Shown here piece by piece: positions 25,393 to 34,382 of a DNA stretch of 64,000 bases. How positions within the stretch are numbered: the first letter of the stretch is position 1; each line of letters starts with the position of its first letter. Both the position numbers and the translations under genes were made by a program. The notes under the pieces are model-generated. The model saw only the letters and a list, made by a program, of their open reading frames with translations. It did no database searches and was not told the DNA's origin. This DNA comes from Tsuneonella aeria (GTDB lineage Bacteria > Pseudomonadota > Alphaproteobacteria > Sphingomonadales > Sphingomonadaceae): NCBI RefSeq assembly GCF_009827495.1, contig NZ_WTZA01000002.1, positions 372,001 to 436,000 on the forward strand, written 5' to 3'.

Positions 25393-26405
25393 TCGACGCC
25401 GCCTTCGCCCCGGCTGCCGCGATGGTGGAGGCCGGCCACATCCCCGGCGCCGCGCTTGGCGTGGTGACGGCGGACGGGCGCACGTGGGTCGCCCACGCGG
25501 GACATGCCGCCACCGAGCCGGAGCGCGAGGCATTGACGCGGCAGCACTGGTTCGACCTTGCCTCCCTCACCAAGGTCGCGGCGACCACGCCGATGATCCT
25601 GGCGCTGGCGGACGCCGGGCGGATCGATCTCGACCAGCCGCTCACCACCGCGATCCCGGACCTCCGGCAATACGACGTCGCGGGCGCGGCGGAGCGGCGG
25701 GTGACATTCCGCGATTGCCTGGCCCATCGCACCCACCTGCCCGCGGTGGAGCCGATCTACACCTATGGCGACGACCCCGCCCGCCTGCGCGCGTTCGTGC
25801 TGCAGCGCGAATGGCGCGAAGGGCCGCCGGTCTATTCCGACATCAACTTCATCCTGCTGGGCATCGCGATCGAGCGGCTGACGGGCGCGTCGCTCGCCGA
25901 CTGGCCGCTTGGCGAAGGCCTGTCGTTCGGCCCGCCGCCCGGCCCGGCGGCCGCGACGGAGCGCTGCACGTGGCGCGGCCGGGTGCTGAAGGGCGAGGTG
26001 CATGACGAGAACGCCGCGGCGCTGGACGGGGCGGCGGGCCATGCCGGCCTGTTCGGCACGGTGGACGGCGTGCTCCAGTTCGCGCGCGGTCTGCTGGACG
26101 GCAGCGGCGCGTCCCCCGCGGCGATACGTGCCATGCGCGAACGCGTCCACGGGAACCGGACCTGCGGCTGGGAGCGCCGCTTTGCCGGCTGGCAGGGCGG
26201 GGACGCCTGTTCCGATGCCACGATCGGCCACACCGGCTTCACCGGCACCGGGCTATGGATCGACTTCGACCGCGGCATCGCCTGGACGCTGCTCACCAAC
26301 CGCGTGCATCCGACGCGCCACGGGGCGGACGCGATCTTCGACCTGCGGATCGCGACCGGCAACGCCGTGGCTGCGGCGTTCGGGGCGTTCGGGGCGATCA
26401 GTTAG
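25389..26405 (+). CDS. Serine hydrolase, beta-lactamase/PBP-like fold
   Basis: A protein of 338 residues of the class C beta-lactamase/esterase superfamily. The catalytic SxxK is in FDLASLTKVAATTPM (around residue 60), the YxN-like motif is YSDINFILLG, and the third motif is HTGFTGTGLW in place of KTG. No clear signal peptide is seen, so it may act in the cytoplasm on imported fragments. The GTG start overlaps the permease stop. It could be an amidase, peptidase or esterase on cell-wall pieces. It overlaps the end of minus-strand dacB by 8 bp. Confidence 0.85.
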   Translation: MIDAAFAPAAAMVEAGHIPGAALGVVTADGRTWVAHAGHAATEPEREALTRQHWFDLASLTKVAATTPMILALADAGRIDLDQPLTTAIPDLRQYDVAGAAERRVTFRDCLAHRTHLPAVEPIYTYGDDPARLRAFVLQREWREGPPVYSDINFILLGIAIERLTGASLADWPLGEGLSFGPPPGPAAATERCTWRGRVLKGEVHDENAAALDGAAGHAGLFGTVDGVLQFARGLLDGSGASPAAIRAMRERVHGNRTCGWERRFAGWQGGDACSDATIGHTGFTGTGLWIDFDRGIAWTLLTNRVHPTRHGADAIFDLRIATGNAVAAAFGAFGAIS

Positions 26406-27837
26406 CGGCGGCGATCGACAGCAGCGCCCGGTCCATGAAGGCCGTGGCGCCGACATCGGCCGGCACATCGTTGGCATAGATCGCGAATGTCAGTTCCCGC
26501 CCGCTCGCGGCCGTCATGTATCCGGCAAGGGCGTTGGTGGCGTTGATCGTGCCCGTCTTGGCGAAAATGCGCCCGTCGAGCGCGGTGCCCGCGAACCGCC
26601 GGGCCAGGGTGCCGTCCTTGCCGCCGACGGGCAACGTCGCGCGCCAGGCAGCGCCCCAGGGCTGCGAGGCGATCCACCGCACCAGCGTGGCGGTGCCGCG
26701 CGGGGTGACCCGGTTGTAGGTCGACATGCCCGACCCGTCCGACAACGCCACCGCGCCCGCCGGGACGCCCGCGTCGGCCAGCATGTCCGCGATCACCACC
26801 TGCCCGTCCGCGATCGATCCCGTGCCGTTCGCCAGCGCCAGGCGGCGCAGGAGCAGCTCGGTATAGAGGTTCTGGCTGACCTTGTTCACCGTGTGCAGGG
26901 TCTCGCCCAGCGGCGGGGGCGTGAGCTCCGCCAGCGCGGCCTGCGCCGGAACCCGCACGGGCGGCGTGCCGCCGCGCACCCCGGGATCGTCGGCTGGCAT
27001 CAGCGGCCGGTGGCGCGCCATTGCCTGCCCGCTGACCTGAACGCCGCGGGCCCGCAGCATCTGGGCAAGGCGCCAGGCGGCAAAGTCCGCCGGATCGTCG
27101 ATGCCCATGCGCAGCGTTGCGGGCGCCGCGCCTGCGCCGATCGTGCCGGTCAGCACCACAATGCGGCCGTTGGGCGCCCGGTCGACCGCCAGCGTGTTCG
27201 CAGAGCCGGGGATGGTGCGGGCATGGTTCTGGACGCTGTAATACGCCGGCAGCGCGACCGATGGCGCAGCGCCGGCCGCGCCCGGCGTGACGACCACCGC
27301 GATCTCGTTATCGTCGATCGTCAGCGCGGAAATGCCGGTGCCATAGCGCGAGGGGATGTTGTTCCAGCTCATCCCCGGGCTCCACCGTTCGTCCGGGAAC
27401 AGCGTGTCGTCGCCCACCACGTCGCGCACCCGGCGGGTCTGCGCCGCGACCGCATCCGCCAGCGTGGCCAGGCAATCGCGGGTGCAATCGGCAGCGGAGG
27501 AGAGGTGCGGATCGCCGCGCCCTTCCAGCACGACATCGAGTGCATCGCCCGCCCGCACAAGCCGCACGCGGGCGCCGGCGGCGGGCAGGCCTTCGCTCGC
27601 CATCGCCCGCATCGCCGCCGCGCTGGTGTAGATCTTGGTGTTGGAGGCGGGGATGAAACGCTTGTCGGAATCGATGGCCGCCACCTCCCGCCCATCGGCA
27701 TCCAGCACCAACAGGCCCCAGCGGGTGCCGCTTCCGGCTTCGGACAGGATCGCATGGACCTGCGAATCCAGCGGTTCGCGGGCTGGTGCCGGGGCGGCGA
27801 GGAGGGCGAGCGGGGCGAGAGCCAGCAGGAAGCGCAT
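26398..27837 (-). CDS. dacB: D-alanyl-D-alanine carboxypeptidase/endopeptidase (PBP4 type)
   Basis: A periplasmic protein of 479 residues of peptidase family S13. A signal peptide begins MRFLLALAPLALLAAPAPA. The SxxK motif is in FIPASNTKIYTSAA, the SxN-like motif in LSDGSGMSTYNRV, and KTG in GRIFAKTGTINATN. The large inserted domain between the first two motifs is present. It trims or cleaves peptidoglycan cross-links. The ATG at 27837 was chosen for the signal peptide; the upstream in-frame extension has no export features. It is convergent with the serine hydrolase gene and divergent from the S9 peptidase. Confidence 0.93.
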   Translation of the reverse strand: MRFLLALAPLALLAAPAPAREPLDSQVHAILSEAGSGTRWGLLVLDADGREVAAIDSDKRFIPASNTKIYTSAAAMRAMASEGLPAAGARVRLVRAGDALDVVLEGRGDPHLSSAADCTRDCLATLADAVAAQTRRVRDVVGDDTLFPDERWSPGMSWNNIPSRYGTGISALTIDDNEIAVVVTPGAAGAAPSVALPAYYSVQNHARTIPGSANTLAVDRAPNGRIVVLTGTIGAGAAPATLRMGIDDPADFAAWRLAQMLRARGVQVSGQAMARHRPLMPADDPGVRGGTPPVRVPAQAALAELTPPPLGETLHTVNKVSQNLYTELLLRRLALANGTGSIADGQVVIADMLADAGVPAGAVALSDGSGMSTYNRVTPRGTATLVRWIASQPWGAAWRATLPVGGKDGTLARRFAGTALDGRIFAKTGTINATNALAGYMTAASGRELTFAIYANDVPADVGATAFMDRALLSIAAAN

Positions 27838-27944
27838 CGCGGGCAGGATTACCGGCACGCCCGGCCTTGGCAAGGCCGCCGCATGCCAACCCTTGCCCCG
27901 TCCATAACGCCTGCGCATTTCATGAAATCCGGGGGTTGCTGCCC

Positions 27945-30014
27945 ATGGCGCGCCCGGCCACAGTCATCGGGATGAGCCGGATTCTGCGCCGCCTCGCCGG
28001 GCTGGTCCTGGCGTTTCTTGCCCTGTTCGGCGGACCGGCCCTGGCCACCCCGGCGGGCGATCTTCCCGCCCTGCTGGCCATGCCGCGTTCGGGCGACCTG
28101 ACGGGCGCCCGCGATGCCGAGCGTTTTGCCTGGGTCACGACCGAGGCCGGGGTCCGCGCGATCTGGATCGGCGGCCCGGGCGATCCGGCACGCAAGGTGT
28201 GGAGCGCCCCGGCTGACGACGGGGTCACGGTCTCCGCCCTTGCCCTCGATCATGGTGGCAGGCGCCTCGCCTTCGTGCGCGGGGGAGACCCGGAATGGGC
28301 CGACATGCCGGCGCCGAACGCCGGTGCGGCAGCATCGCCCCCGCCGCAGCAGGTGATCCTGCTCGATCTTGCCGGCAGCGGCCGCCCGGTTGTGCTGGGG
28401 GAAGGCCATTCGCCGGTCTTCGCCCGCGACGGCGCCGTGGCCTTTACCATCCGCGGGCGGATCATGCTGGCCGGCACGGACTTGCGCGCGCAGACCGTCG
28501 CGCAGGTGCCCGGCACGGTCACGAACCTCCAGTTCTCACCCGACGGCACGCGCCTGCTATTCGTGGAGCAGCGCGGGGACCATGCCTTCGCCGCGCTCGT
28601 CACCCGCGATGGGCAGCGCGTGCGTTACCTGTCGCCGGGGTTCTCGGTCGCGGCGGACCCGGTGTTCTCACCCGATGGCAGCAAGGTCGCCTTCATTCGC
28701 TATCGCGATCCGCCGCCGCGCGGGGACAACGGCAACGCCTCCTACTGGTCGATCGCGGTCGCCGACGTGGCTGGCGAGGGCGAGCGGCCGGGCCGCACGG
28801 TCTGGCAGGCACCCGGCGGGCGCGGCGGACGCTATGCCGGCACGCGCCAGCAGAACCTCTACTGGACGGCCGACGACCGCCTGGTCTTCCCGTGGGAGCG
28901 GGATGGCTGGCTGCATGTTTACGCGATGCCGGCGGGCGGCGGCAATCCGGTGGCCCTCACCGCCGGCGCGTTCGAGGTCGAGACGTTCGTGCTCGATGGC
29001 GATTCCCGCAGCGTGCTGTTCGTCGCCAACGCCGGGGATAGCGAGCGGCACGCGCTGTGGCGCGCCCCCCCGGGCCAGCCTGCGCGGCGCGTGACCCGGT
29101 CGAATGCGATCGAAAGCTATCCGGCACTGGCTGGCAAGGCGTTCGCCTTCATCCAGACCGACGAACGCCGCCCTGCCCATGTCGCGCTTGCCGATGGCAA
29201 GGCGCTGGGGCCGGTGGCGGCGGTGCGCGGCGGGGTAACGCCGCGCGCGGTCAGCTTCACGGCGGCCGATGGGATGCAGGTGCGCGGCCAGCTGTTCGAA
29301 GGCGCCGGTGCTGGCCCGCGCCCGGCGGTCGTGTTCCTGCATGGCGGGCCGCGCCGCCAGATGCTCACCGGTTTCCACCCGGCGGCGTACTATTCGAACA
29401 CCTATGCCTTCCACCAGTATCTCGCCGCGCGCGGGGTCACGATCCTGTCTGTCAATTACCGCAGCGGCACCGGCTACGGCCTGGCGTTCCGCGATGCGCC
29501 GGACACGGGGCGGGAAGGGGCCGCGGAATACCGGGACGTGCTGGCGGCCGGCCGCTGGCTCGCCGCGCGGGACGATGTCGACAGCGCGCGGATTGGCGTC
29601 TGGGGCGGAAGCTGGGGCGGCTATCTCGCGGCGCTTGCGCTGGCGCGGGACAGCGATCTCTTCCGCGCCGGCGTGGATTTTCACGGCGTGCATTCGATGC
29701 TTCGCGCCGTGCCCGACAGCCTCTCGCCGGCAGAGCAGGAACAGGCGCGGCGGCTCCAGTGGGAAAGCTCGCCGCTCGCCGCGATCGAGACCTGGCGATC
29801 GCCGGTCCTGCTGGTCCACGGCGACGATGATCGCAACGTGGCCTTCCGCCAGTCGATGATGCTGGCGCGCGAGCTCGCCGCGCGCGGCATTCCGTTCGAG
29901 GAACTGGTGTTTCCGGGCGAACGCCACAGCTTCCTCCGCCACGAAAGCTGGGTGCACGCCATGGATGCGGCGGCCGAATTTCTCGAACGCAATCTGAAGG
30001 GGCCGCGCCCATGA
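27945..30014 (+). CDS. Exported S9 family prolyl oligopeptidase/acylaminoacyl peptidase
   Basis: A protein of 689 residues. The export signal includes MSRILRRLAGLVLAFLALFG. A TolB-like beta-propeller (repeats such as VTNLQFSPDGTRLLFVEQ and ADPVFSPDGSKVAFIRY) fills residues 40 to about 430. The alpha/beta-hydrolase domain follows, with PAVVFLHGGP, the nucleophile in GVWGGSWGGYLA, the acid in LLVHGDDDRNV and the histidine in FPGERHSFL. It would cleave short peptides in the periplasm. The start may be 27945 (GGGGG upstream) or the inner ATG at 27972. It overlaps the following amidohydrolase gene by 4 bp. Confidence 0.9.
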   Translation: MARPATVIGMSRILRRLAGLVLAFLALFGGPALATPAGDLPALLAMPRSGDLTGARDAERFAWVTTEAGVRAIWIGGPGDPARKVWSAPADDGVTVSALALDHGGRRLAFVRGGDPEWADMPAPNAGAAASPPPQQVILLDLAGSGRPVVLGEGHSPVFARDGAVAFTIRGRIMLAGTDLRAQTVAQVPGTVTNLQFSPDGTRLLFVEQRGDHAFAALVTRDGQRVRYLSPGFSVAADPVFSPDGSKVAFIRYRDPPPRGDNGNASYWSIAVADVAGEGERPGRTVWQAPGGRGGRYAGTRQQNLYWTADDRLVFPWERDGWLHVYAMPAGGGNPVALTAGAFEVETFVLDGDSRSVLFVANAGDSERHALWRAPPGQPARRVTRSNAIESYPALAGKAFAFIQTDERRPAHVALADGKALGPVAAVRGGVTPRAVSFTAADGMQVRGQLFEGAGAGPRPAVVFLHGGPRRQMLTGFHPAAYYSNTYAFHQYLAARGVTILSVNYRSGTGYGLAFRDAPDTGREGAAEYRDVLAAGRWLAARDDVDSARIGVWGGSWGGYLAALALARDSDLFRAGVDFHGVHSMLRAVPDSLSPAEQEQARRLQWESSPLAAIETWRSPVLLVHGDDDRNVAFRQSMMLARELAARGIPFEELVFPGERHSFLRHESWVHAMDAAAEFLERNLKGPRP

Positions 30015-31831
30015 AACTATGGTTCGCCGCCGCGTTTGCGCTCGCCGCCGCGCCGCTCGCCGCGCAGGACCGTGTCGTCATCCAGGGCGCCCGCGTGTTC
30101 GACGGGACCGGCGCGCGTGCAAAGGTCGCGGACGTGCTGGTGGAGGACGGGCGGATCGCGGCGGTGGGCCCGTCGCTCGCGGTTCCGGCGGGCGCCACGC
30201 GCGTCGACGGGCGGGGCAGGACGCTGATCCCCGGCTTGCACGATCTTCATACCCACACCCGCGCCACCGCCTACGGCGGGTCGGACGATCTGCCCAAGGC
30301 GTGGGCCGCATATCTGTTGGCGGGCGTCACCTCGATTAACGATTTCTCCGTCTCGGGCGAAATGATCGCGCCGATCCGCGCCCTGGCGGCCCCCGGCGGA
30401 GGCTTCTGGGCGCCGAACCTGGCGCAGGCGGTCCGCTTCGGCGTGCCGGGCGGGCACGGGACGGAATACGGCTGGGGCCACTTCTTTACGATGCAGGCCG
30501 CCACGCCGCGGGCCGCCCACGCGCTGACCCCGCTCGCGCTGTCATACGATCCCGACGTGCTGAAGGTCTTCGCCGACGGCTGGCGCTATGGCCGCGACGG
30601 CGATCTCATGTCGATGAACCGGCCCACGCTCGCCGCGATCGTCGCCGATGCGCACAAGGCCGGCAAGCCGGTGGTCACCCACACCGTGACGCTGGAAGGG
30701 GCAAAGGTCGCCGCCGCCGCCGGCGTCGATGCCCTGGGCCACGGAATCGGCGATGCCCTGGTCGATGACGAACTCATCGACCTGATGCGCCGCAACGGCA
30801 CCGCTTACGTCCCCACGCTGGTGGTTTACGAACCGCAGGAGACCCGCAGCTTCGCTGCCGTGGAAGCGCAGGATCTCAACGCGGGCGAGCGGGCGCGGGA
30901 GGCGCGGGCGCAGGGGGGCGTGGTCGAAGCCTACGATGCGAAACGCTGGGCGATCATGCGCGAGAATATCCGCCGTTTGCGCAAAAAGAGAATTCTCATC
31001 GGCATCGGCACCGACGCGGGAATCGGCGGGGTCTACCACGGCCAGAGCGCCGTTCGGGAGACGATCTGGCTGACCCGCCTTGGCTTCACCCCCGCCGAAG
31101 CCCTCGTCGCCGCCACCAGCACCAGCGCCGCGATCATGCACGGGGAGGGGGGGCACGGCACGATCGCGCCCGGCAAACGCGCCGATCTGGTCCTCGTGAA
31201 CGGCGCGCCCGACAAGCGTATCGACGACCTGTGGAACGTCGAGCGCGTCTGGGTCGCCGGGCGCGAGGCGCCGCTCGCCGAACTGCGCGCCCTGCGCGAC
31301 CGGGCCGGCAGCACGCTCCTGACTGCCGTCGTGATGACCGGCCCGATCCTCACCCAGCTGCGCCCCGACGGGCGGAGCGATCTCGATACCCTGCCGGTGG
31401 CAACGACCGATTCCGGGATCGATCATTCACATCTTCACGTCATTCCCGTGGAGGGGCACGGGCGCACGTTCCTTGCCGCCCAGATGGGCGCCGCCCCGCG
31501 CCCCTTCGTGCAATGGGTCCTGCCGCTCACCCGCGGCGCCGTGACGCTGGCCGATGCGCGCGCCTTCGACGGGGTGGAGATGACTGTTCGGGGAACCGGT
31601 GATTATCGTTTGATTCTGGAAAGTTACGGGCTCGATGGCGGCGACTGGTTCGCTGCGCCCTTCTCTGCCACATCGGGAACGGTGCGCCTGCCCTTCAAGA
31701 CCTTCGCCAGCCGGAACGCCGACGCGGCGCTCGACCTTGCCCGCCTGCGCGCGCTGCGCGTCGAGCTGACCGGCGAGACCGGCGGCACCGCGTCGCTGGA
31801 AGTGGGCCCGGTGCGGTTCTACCGCGACTGA
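30011..31831 (+). CDS. Secreted metal-dependent amidohydrolase with a C-terminal CIA30-like domain
   Basis: A protein of 606 residues. A signal peptide (MKLWFAAAFALAAAPLAAQD) precedes an amidohydrolase domain with the metal motif LHDLHTHT, further histidines in VVTHTVTLEG and DALGHGIGDA, and the aspartate in GIGTDAGIGG. This part resembles imidazolonepropionase- or prolidase-like dipeptidases. From about residue 435 a second domain follows (FDGVEMTVRGTGDYRLILES, then VRLPFKTFASR and a RFYRD end). This looks like the jelly-roll CIA30/carbohydrate-binding fold. It probably cleaves peptides released by the coupled S9 peptidase. Confidence 0.82.
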   Translation: MKLWFAAAFALAAAPLAAQDRVVIQGARVFDGTGARAKVADVLVEDGRIAAVGPSLAVPAGATRVDGRGRTLIPGLHDLHTHTRATAYGGSDDLPKAWAAYLLAGVTSINDFSVSGEMIAPIRALAAPGGGFWAPNLAQAVRFGVPGGHGTEYGWGHFFTMQAATPRAAHALTPLALSYDPDVLKVFADGWRYGRDGDLMSMNRPTLAAIVADAHKAGKPVVTHTVTLEGAKVAAAAGVDALGHGIGDALVDDELIDLMRRNGTAYVPTLVVYEPQETRSFAAVEAQDLNAGERAREARAQGGVVEAYDAKRWAIMRENIRRLRKKRILIGIGTDAGIGGVYHGQSAVRETIWLTRLGFTPAEALVAATSTSAAIMHGEGGHGTIAPGKRADLVLVNGAPDKRIDDLWNVERVWVAGREAPLAELRALRDRAGSTLLTAVVMTGPILTQLRPDGRSDLDTLPVATTDSGIDHSHLHVIPVEGHGRTFLAAQMGAAPRPFVQWVLPLTRGAVTLADARAFDGVEMTVRGTGDYRLILESYGLDGGDWFAAPFSATSGTVRLPFKTFASRNADAALDLARLRALRVELTGETGGTASLEVGPVRFYRD

Positions 31832-33402
31832 TCGGGGCACCTGCCGGGCGGCGGACGATGACGCAGCGCGCGTCCGGCCGCCGTGCCCGTCAACGCTCCG
31901 CCCTCCAACGCAACCCGTCCGTTGACGATCACCACGCGCATGCCGACAGCGGTGCGTTCGGGTTCCTCATACGTCGCCCGCGCCGCGAATGTCGCGGGGT
32001 CGAACACCGCGACGTCGGCGAAATGCCCGACCTTGAGCCGCCCGCGATCCGCGATGCCGAGTATGTCGGCCGTCACAGCAGTGCTGCGGTCGATGAAATC
32101 GCGGAGGGAGAGGACTTGCCGCTCCCTGACGTAAACGGCGTATTTCCTTGCGAAGCTGCCGAACACCCGCGGGTGCCCGCCCGATGCGTCCGAGCCCGTG
32201 ACGACCCAGGGTTGGCGCATGAACGCGGCAATGTCCGCTTCTGCCATGTTGAAACTCACCACCCCGACGTCACCCGTGCGGATGACGGCGATGGCGGCGC
32301 TGATCGGGTCGGTGTGCATGGCAGCAGCGACGTGGGACAGGCGGCTGCCCTTCCACCGCCCTTCGGCGATCAGCAGCGTGCCCGCGCCCCCGCGCCGGCC
32401 GAGGTTTTCCGCCATGCCGACCCGCACGCGTTCCTGCTGCGCCGGGTCCTCGAGGCGCGCGAGCATTGCCTGGCGCCCGCCGTCGAGCGCCCATAGCGGG
32501 ACGAGCGAGGCGACCATGCTGGTGCCGCTTGCCTCCCACGGATACTGGCTCGCGGTGACTGCAAGGCCCGCCGCGCGCGCCGCCTCCACCTTGTCGATGA
32601 TGGCCGGCGCCATCCCGTGCACGTTCACGCCCAGCGCCTTGATATGCGAGATATGGACCGGAATGCCGGCTTCCCGCGCGATGGCGATCGTTTCGTCCAC
32701 CGCCACGCCGAGGCCCACGGTATAATCCGATTCGTCGCGCAGATGCGTGTCGTAGATACCGCCCATCTCGCCTGCGGTCCTGGCGAGCGCGACGACCTCC
32801 GGCTTTTCCGAGAAGCTCTGCGGAGCGTAGAACAACCCGGTCGAGATACCCAACGCGCCTTCGCACATCGCGCGGCGCACGACCGCGGTCTCGCGTGACA
32901 GTTCGTCGGCCGTGGGCGCGCGGCGCGCGTCGCCGATCACGGCCGCCCGGATCGTGCCGAAGCCGGTAAAGGCGGCGAAGTTGATCCCGACCGGTCGCTC
33001 GCCAGCGCCGTCCAGCAGGGCGGCAATTTCGACCGGGCCGCCGCCGTCATTGCCGACAACCGCCGTGGTAACGCCCTGCGCGAGGAACGGCTCGACCAGC
33101 CGGCGCTTCGGGTCGGGGTCGGTCAGCCAGCCGGTCATGTGGGTATGCGGATCGATGAAGCCTGGCGAGACGATCATCCCCCGCGCATCGATGGTGCGCG
33201 CCGCGCTCCCCGCGACCCCGGGGCCGATGGCGACGATCCGGTCGCCTCTGATCGCGATATCTCCGCGGAAGGGCGCCGCGCCACCCGGATAGACCGTCCC
33301 CCCGCGGATGAGCAAGTCGAACGGAGCGTCCGCCGCGCCGTGGGGCGGGGTGGTGCACGAGGCGAGCAGGGCCACCGCCAATGCCGGCGCCAAACGCCTC
33401 AT
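31819..33402 (-). CDS. N-acyl-D-amino-acid deacylase (lipoprotein)
   Basis: A protein of 527 residues. MRRLAPALAVALLASC is a lipoprotein signal, so it is probably membrane-anchored on the periplasmic side. The amidohydrolase fold follows, with FIDPHTHMTGW, a VHISHIKALGVNVHG stretch and the aspartate in VVTGSDASGGHPR. These match N-acyl-D-amino-acid deacylases (D-aminoacylases), which release free D-amino acids from N-acylated forms. The stop overlaps the end of the plus-strand amidohydrolase by 13 bp. The start overlaps the dgcA-like gene by 4 bp, making it the third gene of that operon. Confidence 0.88.
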   Translation of the reverse strand: MRRLAPALAVALLASCTTPPHGAADAPFDLLIRGGTVYPGGAAPFRGDIAIRGDRIVAIGPGVAGSAARTIDARGMIVSPGFIDPHTHMTGWLTDPDPKRRLVEPFLAQGVTTAVVGNDGGGPVEIAALLDGAGERPVGINFAAFTGFGTIRAAVIGDARRAPTADELSRETAVVRRAMCEGALGISTGLFYAPQSFSEKPEVVALARTAGEMGGIYDTHLRDESDYTVGLGVAVDETIAIAREAGIPVHISHIKALGVNVHGMAPAIIDKVEAARAAGLAVTASQYPWEASGTSMVASLVPLWALDGGRQAMLARLEDPAQQERVRVGMAENLGRRGGAGTLLIAEGRWKGSRLSHVAAAMHTDPISAAIAVIRTGDVGVVSFNMAEADIAAFMRQPWVVTGSDASGGHPRVFGSFARKYAVYVRERQVLSLRDFIDRSTAVTADILGIADRGRLKVGHFADVAVFDPATFAARATYEEPERTAVGMRVVIVNGRVALEGGALTGTAAGRALRHRPPPGRCPDQSR

Positions 33403-34382
33403 CCCCAGAACCCTTCGGCAGGCGGGTGCATGATCCCGCCCCGTTCGCTGACGCCGCCAGGCCGGTCTTCCGCCAGCCATAGCGGTCCGTCGAGGTCGGC
33501 CCAATCCGATAGCCGCGCGACATGGAGCGCCGGCGCGATGCCGAGCGAGGAACAGACCATGCAACCGCTCATCAATCCCATACCCCTGGCCCGTGCGGCG
33601 GCTGCCAGTTCGAGGGCGGCGGTCAGCCCGCCGGTCTTGTCCAGCTTGATGTTGATCGCCTGGTACCGGCGCGCGACAATTTCCAGATCGGCAAGCGTAT
33701 GGACGGATTCGTCGGCGCAGATCGGCACCGGCCCGCTGTATCCTTCCATCCAGGCATCGCCGTCGGTCGGGCACGGCTGCTCCAGCACCGCGACGCCCAG
33801 GGTGGCGAGCGCGGGCATGGCGGCGCGGACCAAGGCCTCATCCCAGCTTTCGTTCGGATCGACGATCAGGGCCGCGTTGGGCGCGGCGCCGCGCACGGCG
33901 CGGATGGCGGCCAGCGGGTTATCGGCGTTGACCTTCACCTTGATCAGCGGCGCATCGGCAACGCGTGACGCTTCCGCCGCCATGACAGCGGGCGTGCCGA
34001 TGACGATCGTCAGCGCAGTCGGCAGCGGGGCGAGCGGCGGCGCGCCGAGCAGCTCGGCCACGCTCTGCCCGCTGCGCCTGGCTTCGAGATCCCACAGTGC
34101 GCAATCGAGCGCGTTTCGGGCGGCGCCCGCTTTCATGAACCGGGCAAGCTCTTCGCGCGAGGCGCCGCGCTCCACCGCGTCGCGGACGTCGGCGATTTCC
34201 GCGAGGGCGCGGCCCGGGCTTTCGCCATAGCGGGGATAGGGGACCCCTTCGCCCCGGCCGACGAATCCGTCCTCGTGCAGCTCCACCGTAATGACCTCGG
34301 CAGCGGTCTTCACCCCGCGCGAGATGTGGAACGGGCGGTTCAGTTCAAAGCGGTCGGTGCGGGCGTGGAGGATTCGGGACAC
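33399..34382 (-). CDS. dgcA: Enolase-superfamily epimerase/racemase, DgcA-like (N-acetyl-D-Glu racemase or Ala-Glu epimerase)
   Basis: A protein of 327 residues of the muconate-lactonising/enolase group. The catalytic lysine pair is in PLIKVKVNAD, metal ligands are in IVDPNESW, VLEQPCP and CADESVH, and the second lysine is in QAINIKLDKTGG. By itself it could be read as an L-Ala-D/L-Glu epimerase. The neighbouring DUF1611 gene makes the N-acetyl-D-glutamate racemase DgcA the better call, since DgcN-DgcA pairs are described as a D-glutamate degradation route. The GTG start at 34382 overlaps the end of dgcN by 43 bp. Confidence 0.85.
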   Translation of the reverse strand: MSRILHARTDRFELNRPFHISRGVKTAAEVITVELHEDGFVGRGEGVPYPRYGESPGRALAEIADVRDAVERGASREELARFMKAGAARNALDCALWDLEARRSGQSVAELLGAPPLAPLPTALTIVIGTPAVMAAEASRVADAPLIKVKVNADNPLAAIRAVRGAAPNAALIVDPNESWDEALVRAAMPALATLGVAVLEQPCPTDGDAWMEGYSGPVPICADESVHTLADLEIVARRYQAINIKLDKTGGLTAALELAAAARARGMGLMSGCMVCSSLGIAPALHVARLSDWADLDGPLWLAEDRPGGVSERGGIMHPPAEGFWG

